From Dirofilaria immitis (Eukaryota; Nematoda; Chromadorea; Rhabditida; Onchocercidae), in NCBI GenBank assembly GCA_024305405.1, contig JAKNDB010000107.1:4944501-5008500 (forward strand): a DNA stretch of 64,000 nucleotides, read 5' to 3'. Below the pieces are notes generated by a model. It was not told the DNA's origin and did not search any database. It worked only from the letters and a program-made list of their open reading frames with translations. Made by a program: the position numbers and the translations under genes. Positions 1 through 13,072 of this stretch are shown piece after piece (the stretch's first letter is position 1; each line of letters starts with the position of its first letter).

Positions 1-2719
1 AAAAGGTAAAATGTTGAAGTTAAGCAATCTCTCAAACGTTTTGATTTTCAAAAGTAGCTTAGATCTAAGCTTAGATCCCAAATATACGCTAGGAAGAAGT
101 ACTTTTAATCTTAATCTAAGATTCCTAATCATTTCATAACTTACGGTCTTTGAATTATTGTTTATCATTATCACAGCAATTAAAGAAAAAAACAAAACTA
201 GCCGTCATCATTATAATAATGAGCTGCAGTCTCCCAATGATCAATTGATTGATCACCAAGTTTTGTTGGTGTACGCAATGACATCTGAAATTTAAAGTAA
301 TAAATAAAAAATGAATTAAGATATTAAATTTCTGAAAAAGAATATAAGTGAAAAAAAGAAATTTTTGTTATAGTAATTTTAAACTCATTTTTAATGACGA
401 TGTGTAAAAAAATAGAGATAAATATGAATTTTAAAATTTTCGTAATAAAAATAAATCTCAGAGATTTTTTCATTTTTCATTAAAGCAAAGATTTTCATTC
501 ATCTTTTTTTATAAAAGCTTATCTATTTAATTATTCTTTTAGTTTGGAAAAAATTTTTTTTGTTGTAGCTTAATTAATAATAAATCTTTAAGAAATTATT
601 TTTTAAAAAGTAATTGAGCAATCAAAATTTCAATTTTTTTCGTACTCCTAATTCGTTAAAAGTTTTATCACCTCTTAGTTGTAGAATTTTTAGATAAAAC
701 TTTTATTACGTGTAAAAATTTTTTAGAAAGAAATGAGCAGATATCTAGTAGAAGCATAATATCAAAGTAATTAGGATTATCACTATGTGAGCGGAAAACT
801 TGAAGATGATTTAATTACCGTTTATTATCTTATCTTATCAGATTCATAAATCAGATCATCTTCAATCACAGCTTTTCTACCGTATCTGTTAGTATAACAA
901 AATATTTGCTAATCGATTACTAATCATTTTTTGTCTTAATTTATATATTAATGATAATCTTATGTCTGAAATGTAATCAATTACTAAATCTCTATAATTA
1001 AGCATTAAATTATTAGTAAGAAATTTGAAATTCATTTCTAATAAGGCTAAAGTTCGTTCCATTATTAAATATATAAATTAACTGAGTCGAAAACCGTTAC
1101 AACAACGACTTTTTTCCCAAAATATACAATAATCTGCAAATTTTATATCTAAAAACCAAATTTTGTGTTTCATATCGAAATTCTACACTTAAGGGATATG
1201 CGACTGCAAGTAGAAATGAAAATGAAAATTTTTTTAAACTATGAAAATATTAGGAATCAACAACAGTAATAAAAAAAAATTTAGAAAGAAAGATGATGTA
1301 CCGATCGGTATCTGTCATTGCAAAAGTTAAACTAAGGTGTAAACAGAAGCAACCAGAAGCACATTTTTAAAAACGGAAATTTGAATGATCCTTGTTGATT
1401 TCAAATTTGATATTTGGTACTTGAAATCATTTGTATGGCTTATTCATTCTCATGTATCGGCATGTCTTTTAAATTTCCTTCACCATCCATGGAATCGCCA
1501 AACGATACGTCATTCTCGTTGACAAATGTGTCAGTCACTTCATCATATCAAAAATGTTTCACCCATATCTAAAAACTGTTTATAAACATAGATTACTAAG
1601 TTATATATATTTATACATCACTTTTCTTACTGATTATAAATTTTCGCCTATTTCTATCTTGAGCCTATTCAAACAATTATATTTGTTCTCATAGCTAGTT
1701 TCAACTTACAAATAATTCTTTCCAGTTATTTCATTGAGAAAAGAAAGGAGAAATTATAGTAAACGTATTTATTATTTACTATAATATTCAAATTATATAA
1801 TAAATGCGAAAGTTTTAATTGAAATTTTAAAATTATTTCAAAATGGGATAAAATAACTGCTCATTTTATATTTAAATTTTCTTCTTTTTACTTTAATATA
1901 AATCTCTTATTATATATCAAATTGTTATTGTTTTCAAAACTTTTTTATTTTTAATCGTTTATAATAATTATTATTATTCTTTAAAAATCACAAATAATTT
2001 ATAGATATATGGATGCTAATTTGTGATTTGGGTCGTTTTCAATCATGAAACAAAGAAAAATAATATGATAATTAGCACAATGATAATAATGATTTGTTGT
2101 GTTATTGTTTATCAAAGTAAATAAAACAATAAACAGAATGTTTTATTGTCATATTCAATATATTTTGCACGTATATAGAGAGGTATCATGCCTATCACCA
2201 TGGAGAATAAATTTTATTCAACATTGGCTGCTTATTAATTCTGAATAGACTTATGTTGTTAGATATAGCATTCTTTAACGGATAGTTTTCTCTTCCTCCA
2301 CATATATAGTCCTACCATTGAATGTGAAAATCATCGATTTCATAAGAGATGACGAATCGATCGACCATCTCAATTTTTCATTTCAAAAGCAAATTTATTG
2401 CGTCATCATCATCCTCGCAATTCATTGTATCAACAAACCTCAGTATATATCGTGTAAATCAAACATTTAATCAATTGTTCGTTGCTATTATTCATAATCA
2501 CTGATCAATCATTTATGATAAGAGATAAATTAATTTTTTCTTATCATTTTATTCATTTATTGCTCTAATTTATAAAAAATATTTAAACATTTCTTTTATT
2601 AATTTCAAGAACTGTTTTTTATCTTTTTCGAATCATGTTTTTGCAGGGAAATATTATTATTTATTGATTCTGATCAACGAAAAATTTTTGAAAGATTTGT
2701 TTCTTTTTTTTGAAATATA
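1..2719. other. Intergenic, no gene recognised
   Basis: AT-rich sequence on both strands with no exon-like open frame that I recognise. It contains short inverted words, for example around 800-870 where a tgaagatgat word recurs in inverted form. The last part probably holds the 5' leader of the syntaxin gene: a tttttgcag acceptor near 2645 lies about 75 bases before the first ATG and could serve cis- or spliced-leader trans-splicing. Confidence 0.5.
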
Positions 2720-5700
2720 ATGGTGAAAGATCGATCGAATGAATTTAGGGTAAGTTTATATTAGATTAATTTGTGTTAATGATTACTAATATTTAGGAAA
2801 GTTATTTATCACCTTTAATGAATTGTGTATCGCTTTGTATAATGTTAATCATTCAATCATTTCAATAGAAGCAAAATCAAAAATTTTCATTTGAAGCTAA
2901 TTGTTAGAATTTGTTGAGTTTTTTTAATTTTAAGTGAAACCAGAATTATCAACTAATCATTTTGAAAATTTTCATTTCTTGTTTGCTTGAATCATCGTTA
3001 ATAATTTTATATCTCGGACAATATTTGGAATGGTTTTAAATTAGAAGTAGATGATTTGAAACTTTATTGGAAATTAATGGTGAAATTATATAAATCAATA
3101 ACTGATTAATTAGTTAAATATGTATTGTTATAAGTTGCTTATTTGTTGCCGAAATATTATAAAAAAAAAGTCATATTTTGCTTAATAATAATAATAACAC
3201 TTATTATTATAATCATTCTGATTGCATATAAATTTACATAACAATACATCAGAGTAATATTTATTGATTGACCAATTGAAAATATAACTTTTATTGAATT
3301 AAATCAAGCTTTAAAATGTTGAACTATCGATAATGCTGGAAACGTTATGCGTTATAGTTATTGGATAATCTATTGCATTTTCCAACTGTTGAATGGATAA
3401 TTCATCTTTGTCCAAAAATCCTTCTCTTTTATCTCTAGCTGAATAATCCATTATATTTAACGCACTGGAAATCATTCAAATATGAGTCTGGTGTTTTGTT
3501 TAGTTAAAATTTGAGATTTAAAAAATATTTTATTGAAGTGAAAAAAGATTATAAAGGTGGACTATATGTGATGATTAAATTTAATTTCTTTCTTGTATCT
3601 CTTACAATTTTTCATTTGTAGATTTTTCAGAATTCATAAAAGATAATCTTTCTGTTTTTTTTGTAGCAAAAGCGGACCAATTTTTAACGATTGATGACAC
3701 ATTCATTTCATTTGATGGCGAATCGAATATTAGGTTCGCTCAGGGTAGTTCATTTTTGCTGAAATTGATGAAATCCGAAATGTGATGGCCAGATTATCAG
3801 ACGATATTATAAACATGAAAATGCAACTACGTTCAATCTTGGCTCAAACAATCGTTGATGATAGTGAAAAGGTAATAGAGATTGTTTAACCTTAATTAAT
3901 AGGTGATTTTGCAAGTAACTTGTGAAACTGTAATCATCATATATATAAATAAACTTCAACAAAACTTCATTAATTAAAATAAGAAATTGTCAGATAATAT
4001 ATTTTCCTGCAATTTAATTTATTTCAAAAATTTATAGCTGAGAAATCTTTGCTTTCTTCAAAAAATTGTATAGATTTGATTGAAGAAGTGGTATTTAGTG
4101 GAGAAATCCAATTGATTCAGGTTTTAGAATCATTATCGTCGTACATGTGATAAAATATCGTCAGAATAAAGGGTTAACAAATATAACTAAAGTCATTTGT
4201 GGTTTTCCTCTCAGAGTTAAGAAACCAGAGTTAATGGTTTCTGCGAGATTCAGATACTGCAGCAGCAGTAGATGATTGAAACAAAGGCCTGAATCATTTT
4301 TTTATGTAAATTTGGTTTCAGAAAGTATTTTATAAAAATTTCTCTTTTATCCAATTACTAAAATGTCATCGTATATTGTCATATATAAATTACTTTTTGT
4401 CATATATCACAATCAGTCGAGAAATGGTTCATCGTTGTATACATTAAGACTTTCATCCAAAAATTTTTGCACTGATCATTCTGATGCACCCTATTTGTGG
4501 AACTTTTTCATTGCACCAATTTACTTCAAATGATAAGTAGTGAATATTTGATATTGCGGTCTTCAACAAATCCTCATTTATTTATGAGATCACTCGATGA
4601 TTCCTCTTAATTAATTATTATCAGTTTTTTCCAATGATAGCTTACGAAGTTTTTCATCTTTAAATCTCTCTTATCTTTCGAGAACAACTTTCTTAATTAT
4701 GACAATGGCAAACAGTTTTCGGGCAACTAACATTGGCAAGCAATTTGCTAGCTAAATATTCCGTTGGTATCGAATATCATTTCCACTATTTTTATTATTC
4801 AAGTAATCAAAAATCATCCTAATTTATCTTTTGTCTTATATCTAATTAATGAATGAAAAAGCAAAAAATAAAAATGAATCATTGAGATACTACGTAATAT
4901 TATTGGATAGATTTTTCAAATATAAAAGTAACAAATTCTTCATCAATTTAAAAATCACTTTTACATTATATTAATTTTAATATTTCAGTAATTATTCTTT
5001 TCTCTTTATTTTTTTAATTTAAAAGAATTATAATTTCAGGAAAAATTGAACGAATGTATGGCGGGAATAAAACATCGATCTAGCCTATTACGAAAACACT
5101 TATTGGCTATGAAAGAGGATGCAAAAAGACTGGAAAGTGGTGGAATTAACAAACGTATCAAACAACATCATATTGAAGTATTGTCAAAGAAGCTTTCGGA
5201 TTTGTTGGAAATATTTAATGCTGCTCAGCTGGATTATAGAAGAGAAGTTTCAAGTTCGTTTTATCTTCATTATTTATCACTTATCATTTAGTAGACTGCT
5301 AATACAAGCAAACACTTGAAATGTATTTTTTCTAAGAAAATTTTATTTGAAAATTTCATTTTATTGACTTAAAGAAAAAATGAGGGAAAGAACCAAAGAT
5401 TAATTAGTTTAAAATTTCAAATTAACTAAAATAAAAATAATGGTTAGATAAGGAAGAAATCATGTAAACTATTTATTGATAAACTTAGTCGTAAAATTAA
5501 TTCTCACTCCTAAAGGAATTAGCTTTTTGAAAGTTATTATCAGCGATTCTATATCACAGTATAAGTTTCTATAATTAAATTTTTTGTTTGAAGAATTTGC
5601 GTTATCTACCTTCTCTTATCAAAGATTATCATAATTATATGTCGATTAAGAACGAATCAAGCGACAGTTAGATATTGCTGGTGAACATATGACAGAGGAA

Positions 5701-6633
5701 GAAGTAAATGCGATGATCGATTCTAAATCATCGGAAATTTTCAACAGGTGACAATAGTACATAATACGTATGAAATGAAATGCTGACAAAAAAAGATTGC
5801 GAAATAAAATAAAAGTTAGTAAAACGCATCATATCATTAATTGTAAAACTTCTAAACTTCTTGAAAATAGAAATAAGCAATCAAATTGATAGTAACAATA
5901 AATGTTATAATAAAAAGTACGGAAAAGAAGGAAAGAAAAATTTTTGAAAATAATTTTAAAATAAAATTAATTAAATAATATAATGAATATAATTTTCAGA
6001 TACATGCGTTCATCACAATTAAAATCAGCATTTAATGATGCTAGCTCAAGACATAATGAAATATTAAATTTAGAAGCAAGCATCAAAGAACTTAATGATT
6101 TATATAATGATATGGTTTTTCTTATACATATGCAGGTAAAATTATCATCATTCTGGAAACTTTGTATTTAAATAGATTGTAATAATTACTGATATTGGTT
6201 CGATTTGTTAATAACTAAGTTCTTCATCAATTAATTTGTTGCAACAATTTATTATCATTCAGCAATAAAATTATAATCTTATCATTCATACTTGTATTAG
6301 CGATATAAATATATGAATAATGCAAGTTAAATAGGTAAAATGAAGTATTTTGCATAAAAAAAGGTAATGATGATCATGATTTGATAATAATTAAATTATT
6401 GTTATTAATCATAATCATATGGTATTAATTATTATTAGAATGATGAGGTTGATCGAATTGATCGAAATGCGACCGATGCACTTAATTATGTGACAGCAGG
6501 TAGTCAACAAGCACGGGGAGCTGTACAATGTCAACAGGTAGTGATACACAAAAAGTTATATTGTAGTATTGGATGTGTTATAATTATTGCTTTAATTTTA
6601 ATCATCGTTATCATTTATTTCTCTTCTAAATGA
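2720..6633 (+). CDS. Plasma-membrane syntaxin (t-SNARE, syntaxin 1-4 class), six exons
   Basis: Qa-SNARE that drives vesicle fusion at the plasma membrane. Exons: 2720-2749, 3667-3871, 5040-5253, 5651-5747, 6000-6135, 6439-6633. Exon 1 encodes MVKDRSNEFR, like syntaxin-1 N termini. Exons 2-3 give the Habc bundle (EIDEIRNVMARL, then LDYRREV). Exons 4-6 give the linker and SNARE motif (RHNEILNLEASIKELNDLY). The zero-layer Gln is the last codon of exon 5 (HMQ), followed by DRIDRNATDALNYV. The C terminus is a membrane anchor of about 20 residues ending YFSSK. All junction phases agree except in exon 2, where two T5 runs (3681-3685 and 3753-3757) each lack one base. With both restored the protein is 292 aa, the usual length for the family. 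The start is chosen from the MVKDR match. The class is firm; which nematode paralogue (unc-64, syx-2, syx-3 or syx-4 type) is not resolved. Confidence 0.9.
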
Positions 6634-9600
6634 TTATTCTATTCTCGTTCTTTTCTTATCCATAAATACATTGTAAATAAAATTATTATATCGTACATAT
6701 ATAATACTCCTAAATGTTAGAATTATTTCAAATTTAATTATTCCTGAAACTTATAATACAAATTGGTCATAAAGTTTTCGATTTTTTTATCAATAAAGAA
6801 AAATTTTATTTAGATTAATTAATCCAATTGTTTTCAAACTAATCAATATCATAGTAATAGGTTAGCAGTTATACATGCTGCATTTTTCATTCATTTGCTC
6901 ATTATTCATATATAGATTATTATTATTATTGTTATTATCACTATCATCTTTTATATTTGATTGAATTTGATCTAAATTGAAAAGTTCACTTAAAGACAAA
7001 ACATTATGGTATTATTATGCGCATATTGTTTCTTACTCTTATCACTGTCTTTTCCGTCAATTATCATATAATTAAAATTGGTTATGAACAAAATTTGGCA
7101 ACAATTTTTTTGCTCTCCTTTTTATTCATCGTATCAAAAATTTGTTTACTCTTCCTTCCTGTTTACTTTTCCTTTTTTTCCACAGAATGTTGAGCTAATA
7201 CTTCGTATAGCAAATTGAATTGAATTCTAAAACTCAATTAAATTAAATATAAACTAAAATGATACAAAAACTTATGGTTATTTGCTTAATCATTAGTTGT
7301 TTTTTATCGTATAATAATTGATATATCTAACAGCGACATTGATTATAACTTTTGCATTTAAATAAATTTAATTTTTTTGCAATAAATCCATGCGCATTAA
7401 ACATTTGTTTATTTAATCTTCGACATAACATGTATTGTCATATCTCTTATATTGTTAGCATCGTGATCAATATCAATATTAATTAAGTAGAACCTAAATT
7501 TCGGAAAAATTTATCGAAATTTAATACCTAATGTAATGTTGTTAATGACTGATACTTTATATTATTTATAAAATTAATCGAAATATAATTAATTGATGGC
7601 GAAAAAATCAATCTTGATCAATTATGAGTAAGAGAAATCGATAAATATTTTCAAAAAATAGCATTTGTTTCCCTTTTCTCTCTGATCTGTTGCGTTATTA
7701 GGAATTAACCGGATTTTTAATTAAATTATAGCTTTCACTTATTTTGAATTTTAAAAATTATGTCTTAAACAGATATTGAATGAGTGAAAATGTCTATCAT
7801 AAATGTGATCCATAAATGATTACATTTCATCTGCACTAAGAGAGTTATAATAAAAATTCTAGCAATTATTGCAAATACTTCTTCTTGGTTATCAATTCTT
7901 TGCGATTTTCAAATTAAAAAAAAATTTCCAGACTACAAAAAAATAAATTTTCAGACTTTCTGTTCTAAAAAATATTATAAATAATTCATTATTGGTTAAA
8001 TTGGTTCAAATGAAAATATTTCACTAATATTTTCATTTAAAATTCTTTCATTCATATTGAGCACAAAAAGTACCAACTAAAAATTTTTGTATTAGTATGA
8101 ATAATATTAATTAAAAAAACTATCGATGCTACAATTAACATTTTCTTTTTTCTCTTGTAAATTTTTAATATAAATGAAATAGTAACTCGAATGTATTATT
8201 TTAATTTCAATTATTTCATTGCTTTGCAAATATATTACCAATGAATTATTTTAAATAAAAATAAACCATATATTATCTTTCCCATATAGTATTTTCGTAA
8301 ATAAAATAATATCATGAAATATGTTTAATGAGTAATCATTAAGTTCATGCAAGCAAGTGTACTTCTCAATCTATTAGAATTAAAATTTAGTAAGGTTAGA
8401 GATATTCAAATGTTACTGCATAATTCGATCTTTTAATTTCCTTATTGTAATAGCATTACAATCACTATTTGAAAGAGTTACTAATTTAAATAAAATTATA
8501 CCATCAATAAGATATCGATCCTAAAATGATTTAATTATTTTGTTCAGAGAATCATTTTCAGCTACGATTATGTTTGTTTAGTACTGCATATAATCTAATG
8601 TTTCAAAAAAGTTAGCGATATTGATTATAAAATTATATCTTTTTTATTGATTGTATTTTGGGGTGAGCTAAATTATTGAGATTAGTGTAGTTATTATTAT
8701 ATTTATTTAGAAAAATATTCTGCTATGATTAATTTGAGAAAAATTTAGTGTTTTTATGAGGATAATTCATGTTTTTTCATTTTATTATGTTTTTTATGAT
8801 CCTTGATTCTTTAAATGTTATTTATTTATTTATTTCACATTTTACAAATACCAGCTCTTGTATTATAATTGGCAAAGGGATTATGAAATGATTCATTTTT
8901 TTGCTTACATTTTTATTAAAGAATGGATATTTTTGATATTCAAAAATATATTTTTTTTGGTGTTCAAGAATACCAAAAATATCCTTTTAATTTTAATTTC
9001 AATTTTTATTTTTTGATTATAAAATTTACTGATGAAAAAGCATCTTGTGATGCTGCCTTCGTCATTTAATCAATTATAATAAAATCGGTATTGCAATATA
9101 TTTGGTTGCTTTTTCTGAATTCCTTTCCATTATACATTGATGATAATTCTTTAAAAGAATTTATTTTTTGAGTAAAAGTATTTGTTGTACTCTTGTTGCA
9201 TGGAAACTTATATATATTAAACTATTTCATGTTATGCTTTGCTACCTCATTTCTTTTACATATTTCTACTTTTTATATTATAAAACTGTAATACAATTAA
9301 ATTAGAAGAAGTAGAAAAATGAAAAATAAAAAGAGAAAATCTTTTGAAACGTTTAAAAATGAACGTAAGAGAAAGGATTGCCAATAATTTGAATAAATTA
9401 TAAAAATAATTGCTTAAAAAATTGCATTTAATCGATTATATTTTTTCGAATGATATCGTTTTTTGATGTATTGCATATATCATGCAATTCATTCATTTTG
9501 ATAAATTGCAAAATTTTTCCTTAATTGATGTTCATAGCAACAATAGTGTTATAATTGCAAAAAAAAAAATGAAAAATTTGTTTCAATATAAAAATGCAAT

Positions 9601-12600
9601 TCAGCGAGATTAGTTTTATGAATCAATTACTTTTTTCATATTCCTTACTTTTCTTTAATCGTAATTTTATGTCCTTTACACGGAGAAAATAATCTTGCAC
9701 AAACAGCAAAATTTTTGGACTTTTTAAAGACTATTTTGAGCATAATTTGATGATTAGGTAATATGAAGCAATTCAGAATGTTTATGTATGACTTAAGAAA
9801 TTGTATTTAAGCTATATGTATATGAAAAGAAAAAAATTTAAGCTATGTAAATAAGTAGAAATTTTAAAATTTAAATTCTTTATATAAATTTATGAGATCT
9901 ATTGAGAAAATTAAATTTTAAAGAAATGTATGATCTAACATATAAATGTTAACAATGAATTGACAACCAATCTAAATCTTATTGTAACAATCTTTTATCA
10001 TTTTCTAACATATAAATGTTAACAATGAATTGACAACCAATCTAAATCTTATTGTAACAATCTTTTATCATTTTTAATTATTCGAATTTTTTTATCATCA
10101 TTTCCAATACATAATGTTAGAAATGATAGTGGAAAAATCGAAATATATTCTCGATGTATATTTGAATGGTAAATAATAATTAAAACGTCACAAATTCTCC
10201 GGTAAATTTCATTAGCACATTATTGTTGCTTACAGATCTTCCTTTTTTTTGTCCTTTAATAAAATGAATTCCCATACCTTCCAAAAATAATTGCTTGCGT
10301 AGTTTCGACACGAAAATTCTATGTTTTCAGATGTTTTCAAAATCTTTTTGAAAAAAATATGTTTTCAATGTTTTTAAAATATAAAAATGTATGCATATCG
10401 ATAATCTTTAAATTTTTACATGCTTATTTGTTTTAGAATTTCTTAATTACTATACTTTTAATTCCTCCCCGAACACTAAACTTCATAGCAATACATGCAT
10501 CGAAAGAAGCGAAAATTAACGAAAAATGTTAACAATTTTAATATTTTATGTTTCATTCCCGCTTCAATTCCTAAATACTTCATCCCTAAATAATCTTTCA
10601 TACCTTATAGCTAAGATAGTATTTACAAAGCTCTACATCGGGAATAGTTGAGCAAAACTTTGGACTGAAAATCGTTAAGATTTTGCAAACATTTATAATC
10701 TTCAAACTTCATTATGTGATTTCTCTTGATGATTTTCGATAAGCGTTATTGTTAACAGCGATAAATTACTAAAGCTTATTTAAACATAAAATAGAAAAGA
10801 TATACAAAGAAATATAGGTTATTGATTTTATTTATAACAAACATTAATTGTTATCGCTCCTTTCAACTACTTGATTGGTAAGATATAGCAGGATTTTTTG
10901 ACATAAATGATTACTTAGGCAAAATATAGACAGTTTTAAACTTTCCGCTCTGAAATTTATTCATCCTCCAATTTTGAGCTAGTCTGCCAAATTTTACTCT
11001 ACCAGTCTTCTCTTGGGAATTCTCCTGTTTTATTCTTAGTTGAAACATTAATGTTCATATTTCTAGATTATATCATGGATATTACTAAATGAATGATAGG
11101 ATATTATTGTTATCTAAGTTCCAAGACTTCTTATTTGTTTATAGTAAATGAAATTGAAAGATATTCGAATACGAAAGTCTGGGAAATGACTTAATTGCTT
11201 GAGATATTTCCATTTGTTTCATCTGAAAGATTTAAAAATTTCGAGTTATTCAGCAAGACGATGAATTAGTCAAAGGTTGAATAGCAAGGGAAGGAGAATT
11301 TTTCATATTTTGAGAAATAAGATGAAATAAAAAATTTTTGAAGAAAATTATTAAGTTGGAAATTTCATTTTGTATGCTAAATTTGGAGTCACTTGTCTTC
11401 ATAGTTCAATATTTTAAGCTTTTCTAGATCAACTTTAGACTATCTTGATTATATTTTATACTTTAAATAAGAGAGCCGAAAAAAATGAGCATAACTTTTC
11501 GCCGAAAAAATCCATATATGTCCAAATACTTGTGGAATATGAATATCTGGCTTAAAATTTTCGAAAATTTTTCAGGTTTTTAAATATGATGGGAAATTTA
11601 TACAATTCTATTAATTCATTTCATGGTCATGGAAAACAGCAGCAATAAAAATGGAAATGCTCAAGAAATCAATAAAAATGATAAACTTTCCGAAGATTTA
11701 TAAACCTGATAACTCGGCACATTTTACAAACATCTAATCTACAAATCAAATTTTGCTATATTTCAAAATTTAATCGATATTTTACTGATTAGCAGATTAA
11801 TGCAATTTTATTTTATATAATTTTTTATTTTAGCAATAAAGACAAAGAAAATTTCGGACGAAGAAATGAAGAGAAGCATAGAAATTAGGACAATTTGTGA
11901 GTAAAAAGCTGGTGACAAATGGGCATGAAAATGGTTAATTGAAGAATAAAGAATGAATTAAAAAGTAAAGTGAAACGAGATGCTCCTCAAATATCAATAT
12001 TATCACGAACAGCAATTTCTGAATATGAACGAGTAAGCCAAAATTTCGCTAACTGCAAGAGGAAAAAACGTTAATACAAGCGAACAATACTTTCGCAGCG
12101 ATTTCTTTCCTACAGTATTGTTAACTCTGTCAGCCACGTTTCATGTCTGCTACTTACCTGTGTTGGTCTTTTTGTTTGTCTTTTGTGCATAGATAATTGT
12201 TCATAAAGTTCTCTCATATTATTTGTGTTTATTACTCATGCATATTGCTTAAGTTTATGCTTTACATACATGCACTGTAAGTCTCTTTGACCAGAAGAAC
12301 TTATTTTTATGGATAGTTTTCACTAATCTACAATATTTAAAAAGTGTTTTGAGTCTACGGATAGAATAAATTATTACTCATTCCGCTTAACAGTCTCTTT
12401 TTGTTTTCATCAGTTGTTTATATTTTTATATATATTCCTAACTAGAATTCCTCCCTTCATCCTTTTTTAGCAAATAAATGTAAAATTTTAGACGGCTTAT
12501 ATGATTTCTTTGTTTGTGTATATCATCATTCCACAAAAGGTAAGGTTGATAATTCGAGGAATTTTTCATTGATATATTATTATATTAACGGTTGGATTTT

Positions 12601-13072
12601 ATTACTTGTCTTATTAAATAAACACAAGATTTATGACTTATTCACGTTAAAGGAAGGTAATCTATCATAAAGATACGTTCAATTCATATTTATCGCAGAT
12701 ATGTGATATATCTGGTTGCTTTAAGCTGACACGAAGTTTATGTGATGTCATTATTAGCAAACATATTCTTACTATACGGAAGGTGGTCTCTTATTCGTAA
12801 TTCGTTTGATTAATCCAGCTTTTCATCTTTTTTTTCATTTTTTGAATTTTGTTATTCCTCATAATATTGTTTTACTAGATATTGACGACCAACTTTCACA
12901 CTAATAAGTGATATTTATCATTCATTCATATTAAGGATGAATAGTGTACTTCATTCATTCTTAATAGATTATACGCGATTCATCTATGATATTTCTTGTC
13001 AAGAATATTCTGGAAAAAGAAAAAAGAAATGAATTTAAATGGAATTCTAATTAACCAGTATTTTAATAGAGA
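6634..13072. other. Long intergenic region between syntaxin and vav
   Basis: About 6.4 kb of AT-rich DNA with no coding signal I can support on either strand. The one clear structure is the 70-bp tandem duplication at 9935-10074. The final few hundred bases presumably contain the vav promoter and 5' leader; an ag dinucleotide three bases before the vav ATG could be a splice acceptor. Confidence 0.45.
9935..10074. repeat. Perfect 70-bp tandem duplication (two copies)
   Basis: Bases 9935-10004 are repeated without a mismatch at 10005-10074. Each unit begins ctaacatataaatgttaac, which contains a small palindrome (aacat/atgtt), and ends in ttatcatttt. Two identical copies in neutral-looking DNA suggest a recent duplication, or an assembly artefact. 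Confidence 0.97.
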
